NCBI GenBank assembly: GCA_015207365.1 | Contig: JADEXA010000047.1 | Span: forward strand, 1 to 57,609 | DNA from: Vacuolonema iberomarrocanum LEGE 07170 | GTDB taxonomy: Bacteria > Cyanobacteriota > Cyanobacteriia > Elainellales > Elainellaceae | DNA: 57,609 nt | Direction: 5' to 3' | Part shown: in pieces, positions 34,445 through 43,105 of the stretch | Layout of the letters: every line of letters starts with the position of its first letter | Numbering within the stretch: position 1 is the first letter of the stretch | Position numbers and translations under genes: made by a program | Notes under the pieces: model-generated | What the model was told of the DNA's origin: nothing | Seen by the model: only the letters and a program-made list of their open reading frames with translations | Database searches by the model: none

Positions 34445-36244
34445 TTAATCTGGATTTAGTCGTGAGAGTTCATCAAAGCGCCCGCAAGCCTCTATTCGTC
34501 CCTCATTGAGAACAATGATATGGTCAGCGCGACGTAGCACGCTGGGTCGGTTAGAGGTGATTAAGCAAGTTGGTCGCCAATCCCCAAGGAGTTGTTCATC
34601 CTCAAACAGGCGCTCCCACAGTTGCTGCTCTGTCTCGACATCAAGGGCACTGGATAAATCGTCGAACACCAGGAGTTCAGGTTGGCGGATGAGCATGCGC
34701 GCAGCGGCAGCGCGCTGGAGTTGCCCACCCGAGAGCCGCACGCCTCGGGTACCGACTAGCGTCTCTAAACCTGTAGGCATGGCCACGACATCTTGCTCGA
34801 AAACCGATCGATACAGGGCGGTCTGAAGGTCTGTGTCATACTTTTCTAGCCCCAGCAGCAGGTTGTTGCGCAACGTATCGCTGAACAAATGGGGGACTTG
34901 AGGCGTATAGGCGCTGCGGGAGGGCTGGAAGAAACTAGCCGGATCCTCAACGGGTTGGCCGTTCCAGTAAATGATGCCTGCTTTTCTGGGAAGGAGTCCT
35001 AACAGCACCCGTAGTAGCGTCGTTTTACCAGAACCTGTCGGGCCAGTAATCACGGTCAAGCTACTCCGTCGCAGCGAAAAACTAATCGCTTCAATCCCTT
35101 TTTCAGAGTGGGGATGGCGATAGCTCAGATCAACAACGGTCAGCGTTTCTAGATGAGCCTGGGGGGTTTGATAGGATTGCTCGACGGGGGGGAGGGGTGG
35201 CTGTCGACCCAATAATTTAGGAAAGTAGAGCGGTTTGTGAGCAACAAGGGCAAGGGCGGAGGACGATTGCGGGCTGTGCTCAGTGGTTGTGGCTTGGCTT
35301 TGCAGAGCGCTCAGGCGCTCGAAGGACACTTCGGTTTGTTTCACCAGAGCCAAATGCTGGCCTAGCCCCCGGAAAAAAACCGTCACGAACGTCAGATAGT
35401 AAACAAAGAGGGCAAAGTCGCCCACGGAAAGAGTCTCAGTGCCGCTCGTGCGAGCTGTAGCGATCTGTAGCAAAATCAAACCCAGACCCAGGTTAGTTAG
35501 GTTTTCAAAGCTGGAATTGAGTACCGTCGATAACAATTGGTCTTTGACCATGTGGTGTTGTCGCTCAGTGTTGATCTGCTGCAAGTAGTGCAGCACAGGC
35601 TCTTCGGTATGCGTAGCTTTGATAACTTGGACCGAGGCAAACATTTCGCCTAGAAAGCCGGTCACCGCTTGGGTGGCCTGGCGACTGGCCTGACGGTATT
35701 GCTTGATCTTTTGGCGAGCTTGCTGAACGGCTACTGAAATAATCGCTAGCGGCAGAAAGACGGTTAGGGTGATTTGGACATTGATGCTCAACAAGAGCGC
35801 GATCGCCCCCATCGCAACCAGCCCTTGCCCCACCACATCTGCCGTTCGGGCAACGGTTTGCTCAATCAGTTCTGGGTCCTCGCGAAAGTAGGCAATGACT
35901 TCTCCCGGAGAAACCGTCTGATGTTGTGAACCAGCAAGGGTTAGGGGTTGGGCGCCAGGTTGCTGTAACAGTCGCTCTAAGAGGTTGTTGCGCAAGAGCG
36001 ATCGCAGGTTGAAGCGGTACTGGGTGCGCACCCACTGACCGGCGCAGATTGCAGCAATTTCGCCTACACTCGTTGCCACCAGTAGCCCCAGAAAAGCGAG
36101 GGGTGAAAGGGAAAGGGGTGTGGTTTCGGTCAGTGCGTCAAAAAATCCCTGGATAATCAGCCCTGGGATAGCTGGGAAGACCCCCGAAATCAGTAGCCAC
36201 AACCCAGCATCGGCGAGGGCTAATTTGGGGGTGTAGCAAGCCAA
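34445..36244 (-). CDS. ABC exporter half-transporter with degenerate ATPase site
   Basis: The 599-residue frame starts at a TTG (36244); the in-frame sequence before it is open but offers no ATG. Residues about 15-310 form six membrane helices of a type I exporter. The ATPase has Walker A GPTGSGKTT and a canonical signature LSGGQLQRAAAARML. Its Walker B reads LLVFDDLSSALD, with Asp in place of the catalytic Glu, and the switch region reads TSNRPS, with Asn in place of the His. It lies about 100 bases downstream of a second half-transporter, across an 8-bp tandem repeat, and is likely its heterodimer partner. Siderophore or related metabolite export is inferred from context only. Confidence 0.88.
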   Translation of the reverse strand: MACYTPKLALADAGLWLLISGVFPAIPGLIIQGFFDALTETTPLSLSPLAFLGLLVATSVGEIAAICAGQWVRTQYRFNLRSLLRNNLLERLLQQPGAQPLTLAGSQHQTVSPGEVIAYFREDPELIEQTVARTADVVGQGLVAMGAIALLLSINVQITLTVFLPLAIISVAVQQARQKIKQYRQASRQATQAVTGFLGEMFASVQVIKATHTEEPVLHYLQQINTERQHHMVKDQLLSTVLNSSFENLTNLGLGLILLQIATARTSGTETLSVGDFALFVYYLTFVTVFFRGLGQHLALVKQTEVSFERLSALQSQATTTEHSPQSSSALALVAHKPLYFPKLLGRQPPLPPVEQSYQTPQAHLETLTVVDLSYRHPHSEKGIEAISFSLRRSSLTVITGPTGSGKTTLLRVLLGLLPRKAGIIYWNGQPVEDPASFFQPSRSAYTPQVPHLFSDTLRNNLLLGLEKYDTDLQTALYRSVFEQDVVAMPTGLETLVGTRGVRLSGGQLQRAAAARMLIRQPELLVFDDLSSALDVETEQQLWERLFEDEQLLGDWRPTCLITSNRPSVLRRADHIIVLNEGRIEACGRFDELSRLNPD

Positions 36245-36292
36245 GCGCCAGAGTAAGGGCCAGATGGGGGAAGGGTTTATGGGGAGAGGGGC

Positions 36293-36348
36293 GGATGGGT
36301 GGATGGGTGAATGGGTGAATGGGTGGATGGGTGGATGGGTAGATAGGT
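36293..36348. repeat. 8-bp tandem repeat (minisatellite), seven units
   Basis: Units of GGATGGGT or GAATGGGT repeat six times without interruption, followed by a degenerate seventh (AGATAGGT). The array fills the gap between the two ABC exporter genes and runs into the stop codon of the upstream gene. Copy number is likely to vary between strains. Confidence 0.85.
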
Positions 36349-38117
36349 TAAGAGAGGGTGTTGGCGACGTTCATTTTCAAGAGGTGGGCAAAGCGTGAGG
36401 TTGGTTGGTTGGCCAAGTCATGGCGACGACCGTATTCGACCACGCGTCCCTGCTCTAGGAAAAGAATGCGATCGACGCGCTGGAGGGTACTCAGGCGATG
36501 GGCAATGATGATACCTGTGCGCCCTTGCATTAGCTGCTGGGTCGCACGCTCGATGCGGCGTTCGGTCATAGGGTCAAGGCGGGAAGAGGCTTCGTCGAGA
36601 ATCACCAGACTTGGATCTCTGAGCCAAATGCGGGCAAAAGCCAAGAGTTGAGCTTCGCCTGCGGATAGACCACCGCTGTCAGAAGCGAGCAGGGTATCGA
36701 GGCATTGGGGTTGCGATCGCAGCCAATCGAGCAGTCCAAGTTGGGCCAGCGCTTGCTGAATCTGCTCATCATTGATGGTCGAGTCAAAAAGCCTCAGGTT
36801 GTCGCGGATGGTGGCCTGAAACAACTGCACCTCCTGGGTAACGATGCCGACCCGCTGTCGCAGGCAAGCGGTATCTATGGTCTCAAGCGATACGTCACCC
36901 AAGCGAATGGTTCCAGTTTGGGCCGCATAGAACCGCAACAGTAAACGTGTTGATGTGGTTTTGCCACTGCCAGTGCGACCCACCACGCCCAACACTTCCC
37001 CTGCGGGCAAGCACCACGACACATCCTGCAAGGCCCAGTCCTGCGGTTCGCTCGCTGCATACCGAAACCACACTTGGTCAAAGGCTACAGTCAAGGCTCC
37101 AGGTGGCAGGGTTTGCTCTCCGGTCGGGGGTAGGTGTGATGGTATATCCAACAACTCCTGCACCCGCAGGATACTGGCCTGTGCTTGTTGGAAGTCGGTC
37201 AATTCACTCAGGATGTTGGCTATTGGCTGGCGTAGCTGATTGTTGTAATAAAAAATCATGTACACCGTACCGAGGGTAATCACGGTTTGTGACCAGAGGT
37301 AGGCACCCATGCCGAGAGCAATCACATTGCCAATGGCCAGGAGTGCTACCGAGGTGCTCCAGAGAGTAGTCTGAGCCAGGCGAGCCCGATGAAAAATGGG
37401 TAGCCATTGCTGCAACATCCCATGGAAGCGATGCTTGACATAGCTGACGCTGCCATTAGCCTGCAAGTCTTCTCGGCCAGCGAGGTATTCGCCAAGAAAA
37501 CCAAAAAATCGAGCGCTGAGCTGACGATAGGCGACCCAGGCCGGTAGGGCAAAGCGCAGAAGACGTGTCAACAGTCCCATGGCACCTAGGACAAATAAGG
37601 TTAAGCTCAACCCAACTCGCCAGTCTTCAAACCACAAGACCGTCAAAATTCCGATCAGCAGCAGGCCGTTACCCAAAATGGAGAGGGCAAATCGAGAAAA
37701 GAAGCGCGCCAAAGTGGTGACATCACCATCCACACGTTCTACCAGTTCGCCAGGCGTGCGGGACTGATGAAAGGAAAGATCGAGGTGCAGGCAGTGAGCC
37801 GCAAGATCCGCCCGCAGAGCGTTGGTCGCTTTCCAAGCGATCGTTTCTCCCAAGTAGGTAGCCCCCAACGTTAACCCCTGCGTGGCTAAAGCAATACCGA
37901 TGAACCAAAGTGCAGCTTGTAGCAGCGATGATTTAGCTTCTTGAGTGAGGGCTGTATCGATGAAGTAACGCAGAATTTGGGGATTGATTAGCTGCAAGGC
38001 AATGCTGGCTAACAACGCCGCAGCTAGAACCACAACCCTGACCTGCTGCGGCTTAAGGTAATGTCCCAGCAGACGAGTGTAAGAATTTAACGCAAACTGG
38101 CGTAAGGCTAATTTCAT
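36348..38117 (-). CDS. ABC exporter half-transporter with consensus ATPase site
   Basis: The ATG at 38117 follows a possible GTG start one codon earlier; the product has 589 residues. Six membrane helices occupy residues about 20-300. The ATPase domain has Walker A GRTGSGKTT, Walker B SLVILDEASS with the catalytic Glu, and the switch His in IIAHRLSTL. Its signature is LSAGE instead of LSGGQ. Together with the downstream partner this gives one complete and one defective ATP site, the pattern of asymmetric heterodimeric exporters. A Fur-like palindrome lies about 55-70 bases upstream of its start. Confidence 0.9.
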   Translation of the reverse strand: MKLALRQFALNSYTRLLGHYLKPQQVRVVVLAAALLASIALQLINPQILRYFIDTALTQEAKSSLLQAALWFIGIALATQGLTLGATYLGETIAWKATNALRADLAAHCLHLDLSFHQSRTPGELVERVDGDVTTLARFFSRFALSILGNGLLLIGILTVLWFEDWRVGLSLTLFVLGAMGLLTRLLRFALPAWVAYRQLSARFFGFLGEYLAGREDLQANGSVSYVKHRFHGMLQQWLPIFHRARLAQTTLWSTSVALLAIGNVIALGMGAYLWSQTVITLGTVYMIFYYNNQLRQPIANILSELTDFQQAQASILRVQELLDIPSHLPPTGEQTLPPGALTVAFDQVWFRYAASEPQDWALQDVSWCLPAGEVLGVVGRTGSGKTTSTRLLLRFYAAQTGTIRLGDVSLETIDTACLRQRVGIVTQEVQLFQATIRDNLRLFDSTINDEQIQQALAQLGLLDWLRSQPQCLDTLLASDSGGLSAGEAQLLAFARIWLRDPSLVILDEASSRLDPMTERRIERATQQLMQGRTGIIIAHRLSTLQRVDRILFLEQGRVVEYGRRHDLANQPTSRFAHLLKMNVANTLS

Positions 38118-38171
38118 CACATAATGGCAGTTTAGAGTACGTCTTACTGCATAGCGACCAAAACCATAACA

Positions 38172-38186
38172 AAATGATTGTTATCA
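38172..38186. promoter_or_regulatory. Fur-like site before the ABC exporter pair
   Basis: On the minus strand TGATAACAATCATTT has 7-base half-sites around an A. The core AATGATTGTTAT recurs upstream of the RTX protein gene (near 40971). Position and A/T content suit an iron-responsive promoter. Confidence 0.45.
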
Positions 38187-38539
38187 ACTCAATAAGTAGC
38201 GTACGGTTTGAGCATGAAAAATATTAGAGATTTTGAACCCCAGACGCACTTTTTTCGAACTTTCCACACACTTTTGCTACCAGCACTTTTCTGAAGGGCT
38301 TTGTTGGGTTATGAGGAGGAGTACAAAAAATCACTCCTTCAAAATTATTTGAGACAGGTTTTGAGTAGCTTACCGGACGTGCCAATCAACCTACAGAGTT
38401 TTTGTGTGCTAGACGGAGTCGTTTTGTGATGTAAACGGAGTTTTTTGCTCAGTTTGGGTCAAAGATATCTTGCGGTTATAGAACTCGGCAGCCTAACTCA
38501 GGCTGTAACGTTCTGTTGCACCAGTTATGAAGGGCATTG
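38187..38539. other. Gap upstream of the ABC exporter genes
   Basis: No gene is recognised in this stretch. It presumably carries the promoter of the ABC exporter pair. It contains no strong repeat. Confidence 0.35.
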
Positions 38540-39171
38540 TTAAGTTAGGAGGGGTAAGACAGCGGCTTCTAAGTCATCAACCACCAGAGGAATCCCCATC
38601 GATCGCCCCAAGAACCAGTAATTTGCCGGGACAACAAATGCACGCCTCGTTTCGATCGCTTGCAGGCGTCGGAGCAATGGTTCTTGCTCCAGGAATAGAC
38701 TCAACTCAGGTAGCTCATCTACCCTTTGAATATTGGGATATTGGTAGTTATAGAAAAAGAGAAGATCGGTGTCGATCAGGTCGAGACGCTCCAAACTGAT
38801 GTCTGCTCTTCTTAAACCACCCACCCCCACCGGAGTAATGTCGGTTTGTTCTGAGGGTCGCGTTAAACCGATTTGCTGAAAGGCCAGATCGAGATCATGT
38901 CCGGTAACCATATGAAACTGACGTTGGCCGGGCTGGTAAGACAATGTAGTGTAGGTTGTGCCTGCAATGGACTCGCCATAGGTATTTGCCAGGGTTTCTA
39001 TCCGCTGCTCGAAGTCTAAAATCCAGGTCTCAGCTCGCGCTGTTTCGCCTACCATAACACGATGCACTAACAACGACAGCGACAGTTGCCATTCAAAACG
39101 GATGCCATTGCCTGCCCATAGGGTTTCTCCTGGCCTACCTTCCGTTGCGAGTGCAACCCTTGCAAACCGCT
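38540..39171 (-). pseudogene. 5'-truncated iron-siderophore binding protein
   Basis: The frame carries the C-terminal lobe of a FecB-like binding protein: AETWILDFEQRIETLANTYG (the connecting helix), then LERLDLIDTDLLFFYNYQYP, FVVPANYWFLG and PLVVDDLEAA. The homologous stretch can be followed upstream to about 39150 (IRFEWQLSLSLL), where it runs into the end of the RTX gene without an ATG, signal peptide or N-terminal lobe. About half of the protein is missing. A deletion or insertion event probably removed the 5' part. It would not be a functional binding protein. Confidence 0.75.
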
Positions 39172-40899
39172 TTATGTAATAAAGTCGGCGGCGTCAATTG
39201 TGTTAGCCTGCACACCAAGCAACAGCACTAATACATCCCCTTGTTGACGAATCAGCGTGTTGTTTCCCTGCTGAGTAATGGTCAAGCTATCGATGCTCAA
39301 ATTGTTGGCAAGCAGTAGGCGATCTGGATTTCCAAAGTCTTGAATGACGCCACGCCCTGTACCAGTGGCGAGTACAAAGGTGTCGTTGCCGCCGCCACCG
39401 ACTAGCCGATCATTGCCTGATCCTCCGGCGAGCCGATCACCTCCTGCATTGCCAAGGAGGCGATCGCGGCCACTACCACCAATCAGAGTATCGTTGCCAC
39501 CGCCACCGGTCAGAACATCTCGATCGCCCCCTCCGATCAAACGGTCGTTGCCGCCACCGCCAATCAACCGATCGACACCGGCTCCACCCGTTAATACATC
39601 GCTGCCCGCTCCGCCAAGCAACCGATCACGACCGCCGCCACCAATCAATCGATCGTTGCCACCGCTACCGGCAAGAACGTCATCGCCTGCTCCGGCAATC
39701 AATCGATCGTTACCGCCATCGCCAGTGAGCGTATCATTACCACCAATGCCGAGCAATGTATCGTTACCGTTACCCCCACCTAATTCGTCATCCCCTGCTT
39801 GCCCAAGTAGGCGATCGCTGCCACCCAACCCAAGAATGACATCATCGCCAGGTGTCCCCGTCAACACATCATTTGCCTCGGTGCCTTCAATCGCATCTGA
39901 CGGCTCACCAGGGAGTTGACTTGGGTCGTCAACAAAGTTGACAAAAACCGAATTCGCGTCTGGGCTTGACGTATAACCACTACCAGACTCTAGAGTGTAG
40001 GTTACGGCTCTGAGCCCGTCAAACATCGGATCTTCCCCCTCTGGATTGTCGAAGATGGGAGTAGAAATGCTTGCTGTTTGCTCGCGGATGGTAAGGCTGA
40101 ATCCTGAAAAGTCAGCATTGGGGGAGGGAAAATCACCCCCCGCTGTAGTGATATTGGAAGTGTCAATATTGCCGAGAGACTGGGCGCGATCGCTCGTCAC
40201 TGTAACCGTTACACCTGAGGCGGGTGGAGCTTCGCTGAGTTCAAATTGAAAGGTGATGACGGTTCCTTCAGACTCTATCAGGTTCGCAGGTGTGGGTGTA
40301 GCCGTAAAGCGAATAGTCGGATCAAACAACCCAGCGTAAGTTTGACGAGTCTCTTCAGAGAACGCCAGTTTATTATTGACTGTACCCAGTTGATAATCCA
40401 GTTGCCAATGGCCACCCAAAGCACCATTTCCCACAGGTTGGGTTGCGGCGGCGATCGCTGTTCCCGTCTGCTGATGCAACCCTTCCAGAAATCGATGACC
40501 CGCTTCACCGACTGCCACATTGCAGCCATAGAGTAATAACGATGCGCCTGCTAAACGTTCGGTCCAAACGGCCCAGGCATCTGCATACTGGCTCAGTGTT
40601 TCTGCATTTAAGACACCCAATCCCAGGTAAAGACACCCTGGCGAGCCATGACATACAAGATGAATCTGAGAAATCCCAATCGTGTTGAGCAGGGCCTCTG
40701 TGATCTGAATAATGCCATCTCGATCGGGGTCGAGAAGCAGAACCTCTGCTTCAGGTTGAAGACCTGAGATGAGCTGATCCAGGTGATCTAATTGGGCATC
40801 AAGAACGACGAGCGATCGCCCAGAGGCTTGCTGTCGAGGGAGCGCCTGCTGGGCATCAAGCATCTGACTGGGCTTTGAATTTAGCATGAACACATCCAA
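39172..40899 (-). CDS. DUF4347 and RTX (haemolysin-type calcium-binding) repeat protein
   Basis: The 575-residue protein has an N-terminal DUF4347 domain (about residues 28-190: VVLDAQLDHLDQL, IHLVCHGSPGCLYLG, LLLYGCNVAVGEAG), common in large cyanobacterial secreted proteins. A region of about 140 residues follows that may be Calx-beta-like (PTPANLIESEGTVITFQFEL). Residues about 350-525 contain RTX nonapeptides of the GGxGxDxLx type, which bind calcium and fold after type I secretion. There is no N-terminal signal peptide, as expected for type I export. Two ABC half-transporters lie downstream, but no membrane-fusion or TolC gene is seen. Its promoter region carries an AATGATTGTTAT motif shared with the ABC genes. 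Confidence 0.88.
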   Translation of the reverse strand: MDVFMLNSKPSQMLDAQQALPRQQASGRSLVVLDAQLDHLDQLISGLQPEAEVLLLDPDRDGIIQITEALLNTIGISQIHLVCHGSPGCLYLGLGVLNAETLSQYADAWAVWTERLAGASLLLYGCNVAVGEAGHRFLEGLHQQTGTAIAAATQPVGNGALGGHWQLDYQLGTVNNKLAFSEETRQTYAGLFDPTIRFTATPTPANLIESEGTVITFQFELSEAPPASGVTVTVTSDRAQSLGNIDTSNITTAGGDFPSPNADFSGFSLTIREQTASISTPIFDNPEGEDPMFDGLRAVTYTLESGSGYTSSPDANSVFVNFVDDPSQLPGEPSDAIEGTEANDVLTGTPGDDVILGLGGSDRLLGQAGDDELGGGNGNDTLLGIGGNDTLTGDGGNDRLIAGAGDDVLAGSGGNDRLIGGGGRDRLLGGAGSDVLTGGAGVDRLIGGGGNDRLIGGGDRDVLTGGGGNDTLIGGSGRDRLLGNAGGDRLAGGSGNDRLVGGGGNDTFVLATGTGRGVIQDFGNPDRLLLANNLSIDSLTITQQGNNTLIRQQGDVLVLLLGVQANTIDAADFIT

Positions 40900-41219
40900 A
40901 TTTATTGAAAATTTATATCAATATGGTTTTACCAGAAAATCACCCTATAAGGAATAGATTAAGGGAACTTAATGATTGTTATTGTTGTTGTTAGGTATGC
41001 AGAAATTCAATGCTAGGTAGGTCTTACACATGTTTTGAGAGGGTCTTGCCTTTCGATGTGGGGAGCGATATAATTTCGTCTTAGTTGAAAAGAAGTTGCA
41101 AGAGATTAGTGCCACTTAGAGCATTGCTAGATGAATTGATCAAAGTGCGCTTTGTGGTAACGATTCTGGCAACTTGCAAAACCTTACTGGAAATCTCAGG
41201 AACAGCGAGGAGCATTAAT
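40900..41219. other. Upstream region of the RTX gene
   Basis: No gene is recognised. The stretch is A/T-rich near 40910-41000 and holds the motif AATGATTGTTAT (40971-40982), also found before the ABC exporter, which may be a Fur-like half-site. Confidence 0.35.
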
Positions 41220-41255
41220 ATGACTGTTAACGTTGATACTCCTGACGCTTTTTAA
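41220..41255 (+). other. Eleven-codon mini-ORF with strong ribosome-binding site and hairpin
   Basis: GAGGAG stands seven bases before an ATG that opens the frame MTVNVDTPDAF and then TAA. The end of the frame overlaps a small hairpin, ACGCTT-TTT-AAGCGT (41245-41259). This could be a leader peptide, or the surviving 5' end of a lost gene. No plus-strand gene follows for about 2 kb, which makes a leader role less likely. Confidence 0.3.
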
Positions 41256-41457
41256 GCGTGCTCTTTTAGTGCTTGAGACTTTCCCGATTGGAGAAATCAT
41301 CTCGGCGTTTTCGTCACGCAATGCCTCTCGACTTGTCAGAGCAATTGGCTGATTCGTTGACCTCGCCATCCTAAGCATTCCTATTTTCGCCCTGAAGAAC
41401 TTTGTGCGCGATCGCCTCAGTATTTAATATCGAATCCAGTTAAATAGGCGTAAAACT

Positions 41458-41506
41458 CCAAAATCGTTTGTGGTCGCTGCAAAGCAGCGACCACAAACGA
41501 TTTTGG
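41458..41506. repeat. Perfect 23-bp palindrome
   Basis: The arm 41458-41480 (starting CCAAAATCGTTTG) is the exact reverse complement of 41484-41506, with loop AAA. It is one of the variable-stem palindromes and stands 24 bases from another copy (41531-41622). Confidence 0.8.
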
Positions 41507-41530
41507 TATAAGCTCTAAACGGAGATTATT

Positions 41531-41622
41531 GCGGTGTGCAACCGCGTCAAGTACAGAAATGGTTGTGTGTGGGCGCGACGCACCCACACACAACCGTACT
41601 TACCTAACGCGCACAGCGCTAT
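41531..41622. repeat. Variable-stem palindrome overlapping the end of the CP43-like gene
   Basis: The left flank GCGGTGTGCAACCGC is identical to that of the copy at 43921-44005. The stem GGTTGTGTGTGGG / CACCCACACACAACC follows, and the right flank reads CGCGCACAGCGCTATA. The flank lies inside the coding frame and encodes the last residues (SAVRVR) of the CP43-like protein. The hairpin just beyond the stop could also act as that gene's terminator. Confidence 0.75.
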
Positions 41623-42679
41623 ATTTAGCTGGACTGGGCACAACACCTTTTGTCATGAAATCAAAGAAGGTGCCTTGCAGTGTTCCGAGAGAAATGCTGG
41701 AAGCACGATAAGCATGCCAGAGATGTCCTAATAATGCCAAAAAGCCAAAGGTGCAGTGAACGCTAGCAAGGGCAGCCCGGATGGAGGGTTCTGTTCCAAA
41801 AACGGGGCCGTAGAAGATGCTAGGATATGCAACTTCATTGACAGACACAAATACGGCGACACTGAATCCTGCGATCGCCAAGGCTCCCAAGCTGTAGGAA
41901 AGATAGGCTTCACCTGACCAAACTAGACGCTCTTTTGCCCAAGCAAAGGGGGACGTCAGAATGTGAAAAATACCCCCGGCAATGCAGAGCACACTAACCC
42001 ACACATGTCCACCAATGACATCTTCCAAATTATCAACGCTAGCCATGCCTAAGATATTCCAGCCTTCAGGAGTGATGCCCAAGAGATAGCCAAAAATGCG
42101 AAAGGGACTGAGATTAGGCTGAACTAAGCGTACCTGCTCTACTAGAGGGTCGTAGATACCACCGAATTGGGTCGCTTTTAACACTAGGAGCGCTGCACCC
42201 AGACCTAGCATCACTAGATGAATACCAAGAATGCTGGTCATCTTGTTGCCATCTTCCCAGGCATACCCAAACCCATTCTCATTAAGGATTGCTGAGCCAA
42301 GTACGGCATGATAAATGCCCCCAGCTCCCAATACTGCAGCACTGATAAGGTGGAGCATGCCAATCAGGTAATAAGGATAAGTATTGACAACTTGCCCTCC
42401 GGTGTCTATGCCTAGCCCTAAGGTGGCTAAATGGGGCAATAAAATTAAATTCTGAGTGTGTAAAGGCTGGGCCAGATCGAGCCGAGAGATTTCAAACAAT
42501 GTCATGGCTCCCGCCCACAACATGATCAAACCGGCATGGGCTATGTGAGCACCGAGTAAACGACCGGATGCGTTGATAAATCTGGAATTGCCAGCCAACA
42601 AGGGCGTTCTAGACCCTTGAGAGGCAGAATCCCAACCCAACGCTCGAAAAGCGGGCTGCCAAAAAACGGATGTGGCCAT
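41600..42679 (-). CDS. CP43-like chlorophyll-binding antenna protein (IsiA/Pcb family)
   Basis: The frame is open from 42787, but AGAGGAAC precedes the ATG at 42679, giving 359 residues (IsiA proteins are about 345). Typical family segments are GNSRFINASGRLLGAHIAHA near residue 30, the second helix HTQNLILLPHLATLGLGI and GILHL-like GMLHLISAAVLGAGGIYHA. EDVIGGHVWVSVLCIAGGIFH and FGFLALLGHLWHAYRASS complete the pattern. Six membrane helices with paired His ligands bind chlorophyll. IsiA is induced by iron starvation and forms antenna rings around photosystem I; other members serve as photosystem antennae. Which subgroup this is cannot be decided by eye. The divergent FeoA gene and surrounding iron genes favour an IsiA-like role. 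Confidence 0.9.
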   Translation of the reverse strand: MATSVFWQPAFRALGWDSASQGSRTPLLAGNSRFINASGRLLGAHIAHAGLIMLWAGAMTLFEISRLDLAQPLHTQNLILLPHLATLGLGIDTGGQVVNTYPYYLIGMLHLISAAVLGAGGIYHAVLGSAILNENGFGYAWEDGNKMTSILGIHLVMLGLGAALLVLKATQFGGIYDPLVEQVRLVQPNLSPFRIFGYLLGITPEGWNILGMASVDNLEDVIGGHVWVSVLCIAGGIFHILTSPFAWAKERLVWSGEAYLSYSLGALAIAGFSVAVFVSVNEVAYPSIFYGPVFGTEPSIRAALASVHCTFGFLALLGHLWHAYRASSISLGTLQGTFFDFMTKGVVPSPAKYSAVRVR

Positions 42680-42849
42680 TCTCACAGTTCCTCTGAGCGT
42701 GACAACAAAAATGCGACGGACAATGGCTTCAAAACAATCTGAAAGGTCTGCTCTAAAGCAAGAGCAGATTGCTTTGCGACTAGGCAAGATGCGATCGCGC
42801 GCTCCCGAAGAAAATGCAATGTTCAGGTTTAAGGCGACCTCGTATTTAA

Positions 42850-42864
42850 TGATAACTTATGTCA
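42850..42864. promoter_or_regulatory. Possible Fur-like site before the CP43-like gene
   Basis: TGATAACTTATGTCA keeps the outer TGA...TCA and the 15-base length of a 7-1-7 Fur box, but its inner halves are poorly symmetric. It lies about 170 bases upstream of the CP43-like start. Confidence 0.3.
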
Positions 42865-43105
42865 ATACTGATTATGGGTGAGGCAGGGGAATTAAGGTCT
42901 CCTTTATTTTTTGAGGTAAATAAATTGGACTGCCGAGAACCAATGCTCTGGCCTTGCCAAAACCCGCGTCTAGCAATGACTTTTATCGATCTTTGAATGG
43001 ATGTAGCTATGTCCATCGGCGATGTATCTACCACAGATTATCTTGGAGAACTTTGATTTAACCTGAAAATCATTAAGTGGGATACAAATTTTTAGCTTAC
43101 TATAT

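Noticed and set aside
39400..39840. Regularly spaced repeats resembling a CRISPR or minisatellite
   Set aside because: They are the codons of the RTX nonapeptides (GGxGxDxLx) of the minus-strand protein; there are no unique spacers between constant repeats.
39344..39919. 191-residue proline-rich plus-strand frame
   Set aside because: It is the antisense of the RTX repeat region; its Pro/Ser composition follows from complementing Gly/Asp codons.
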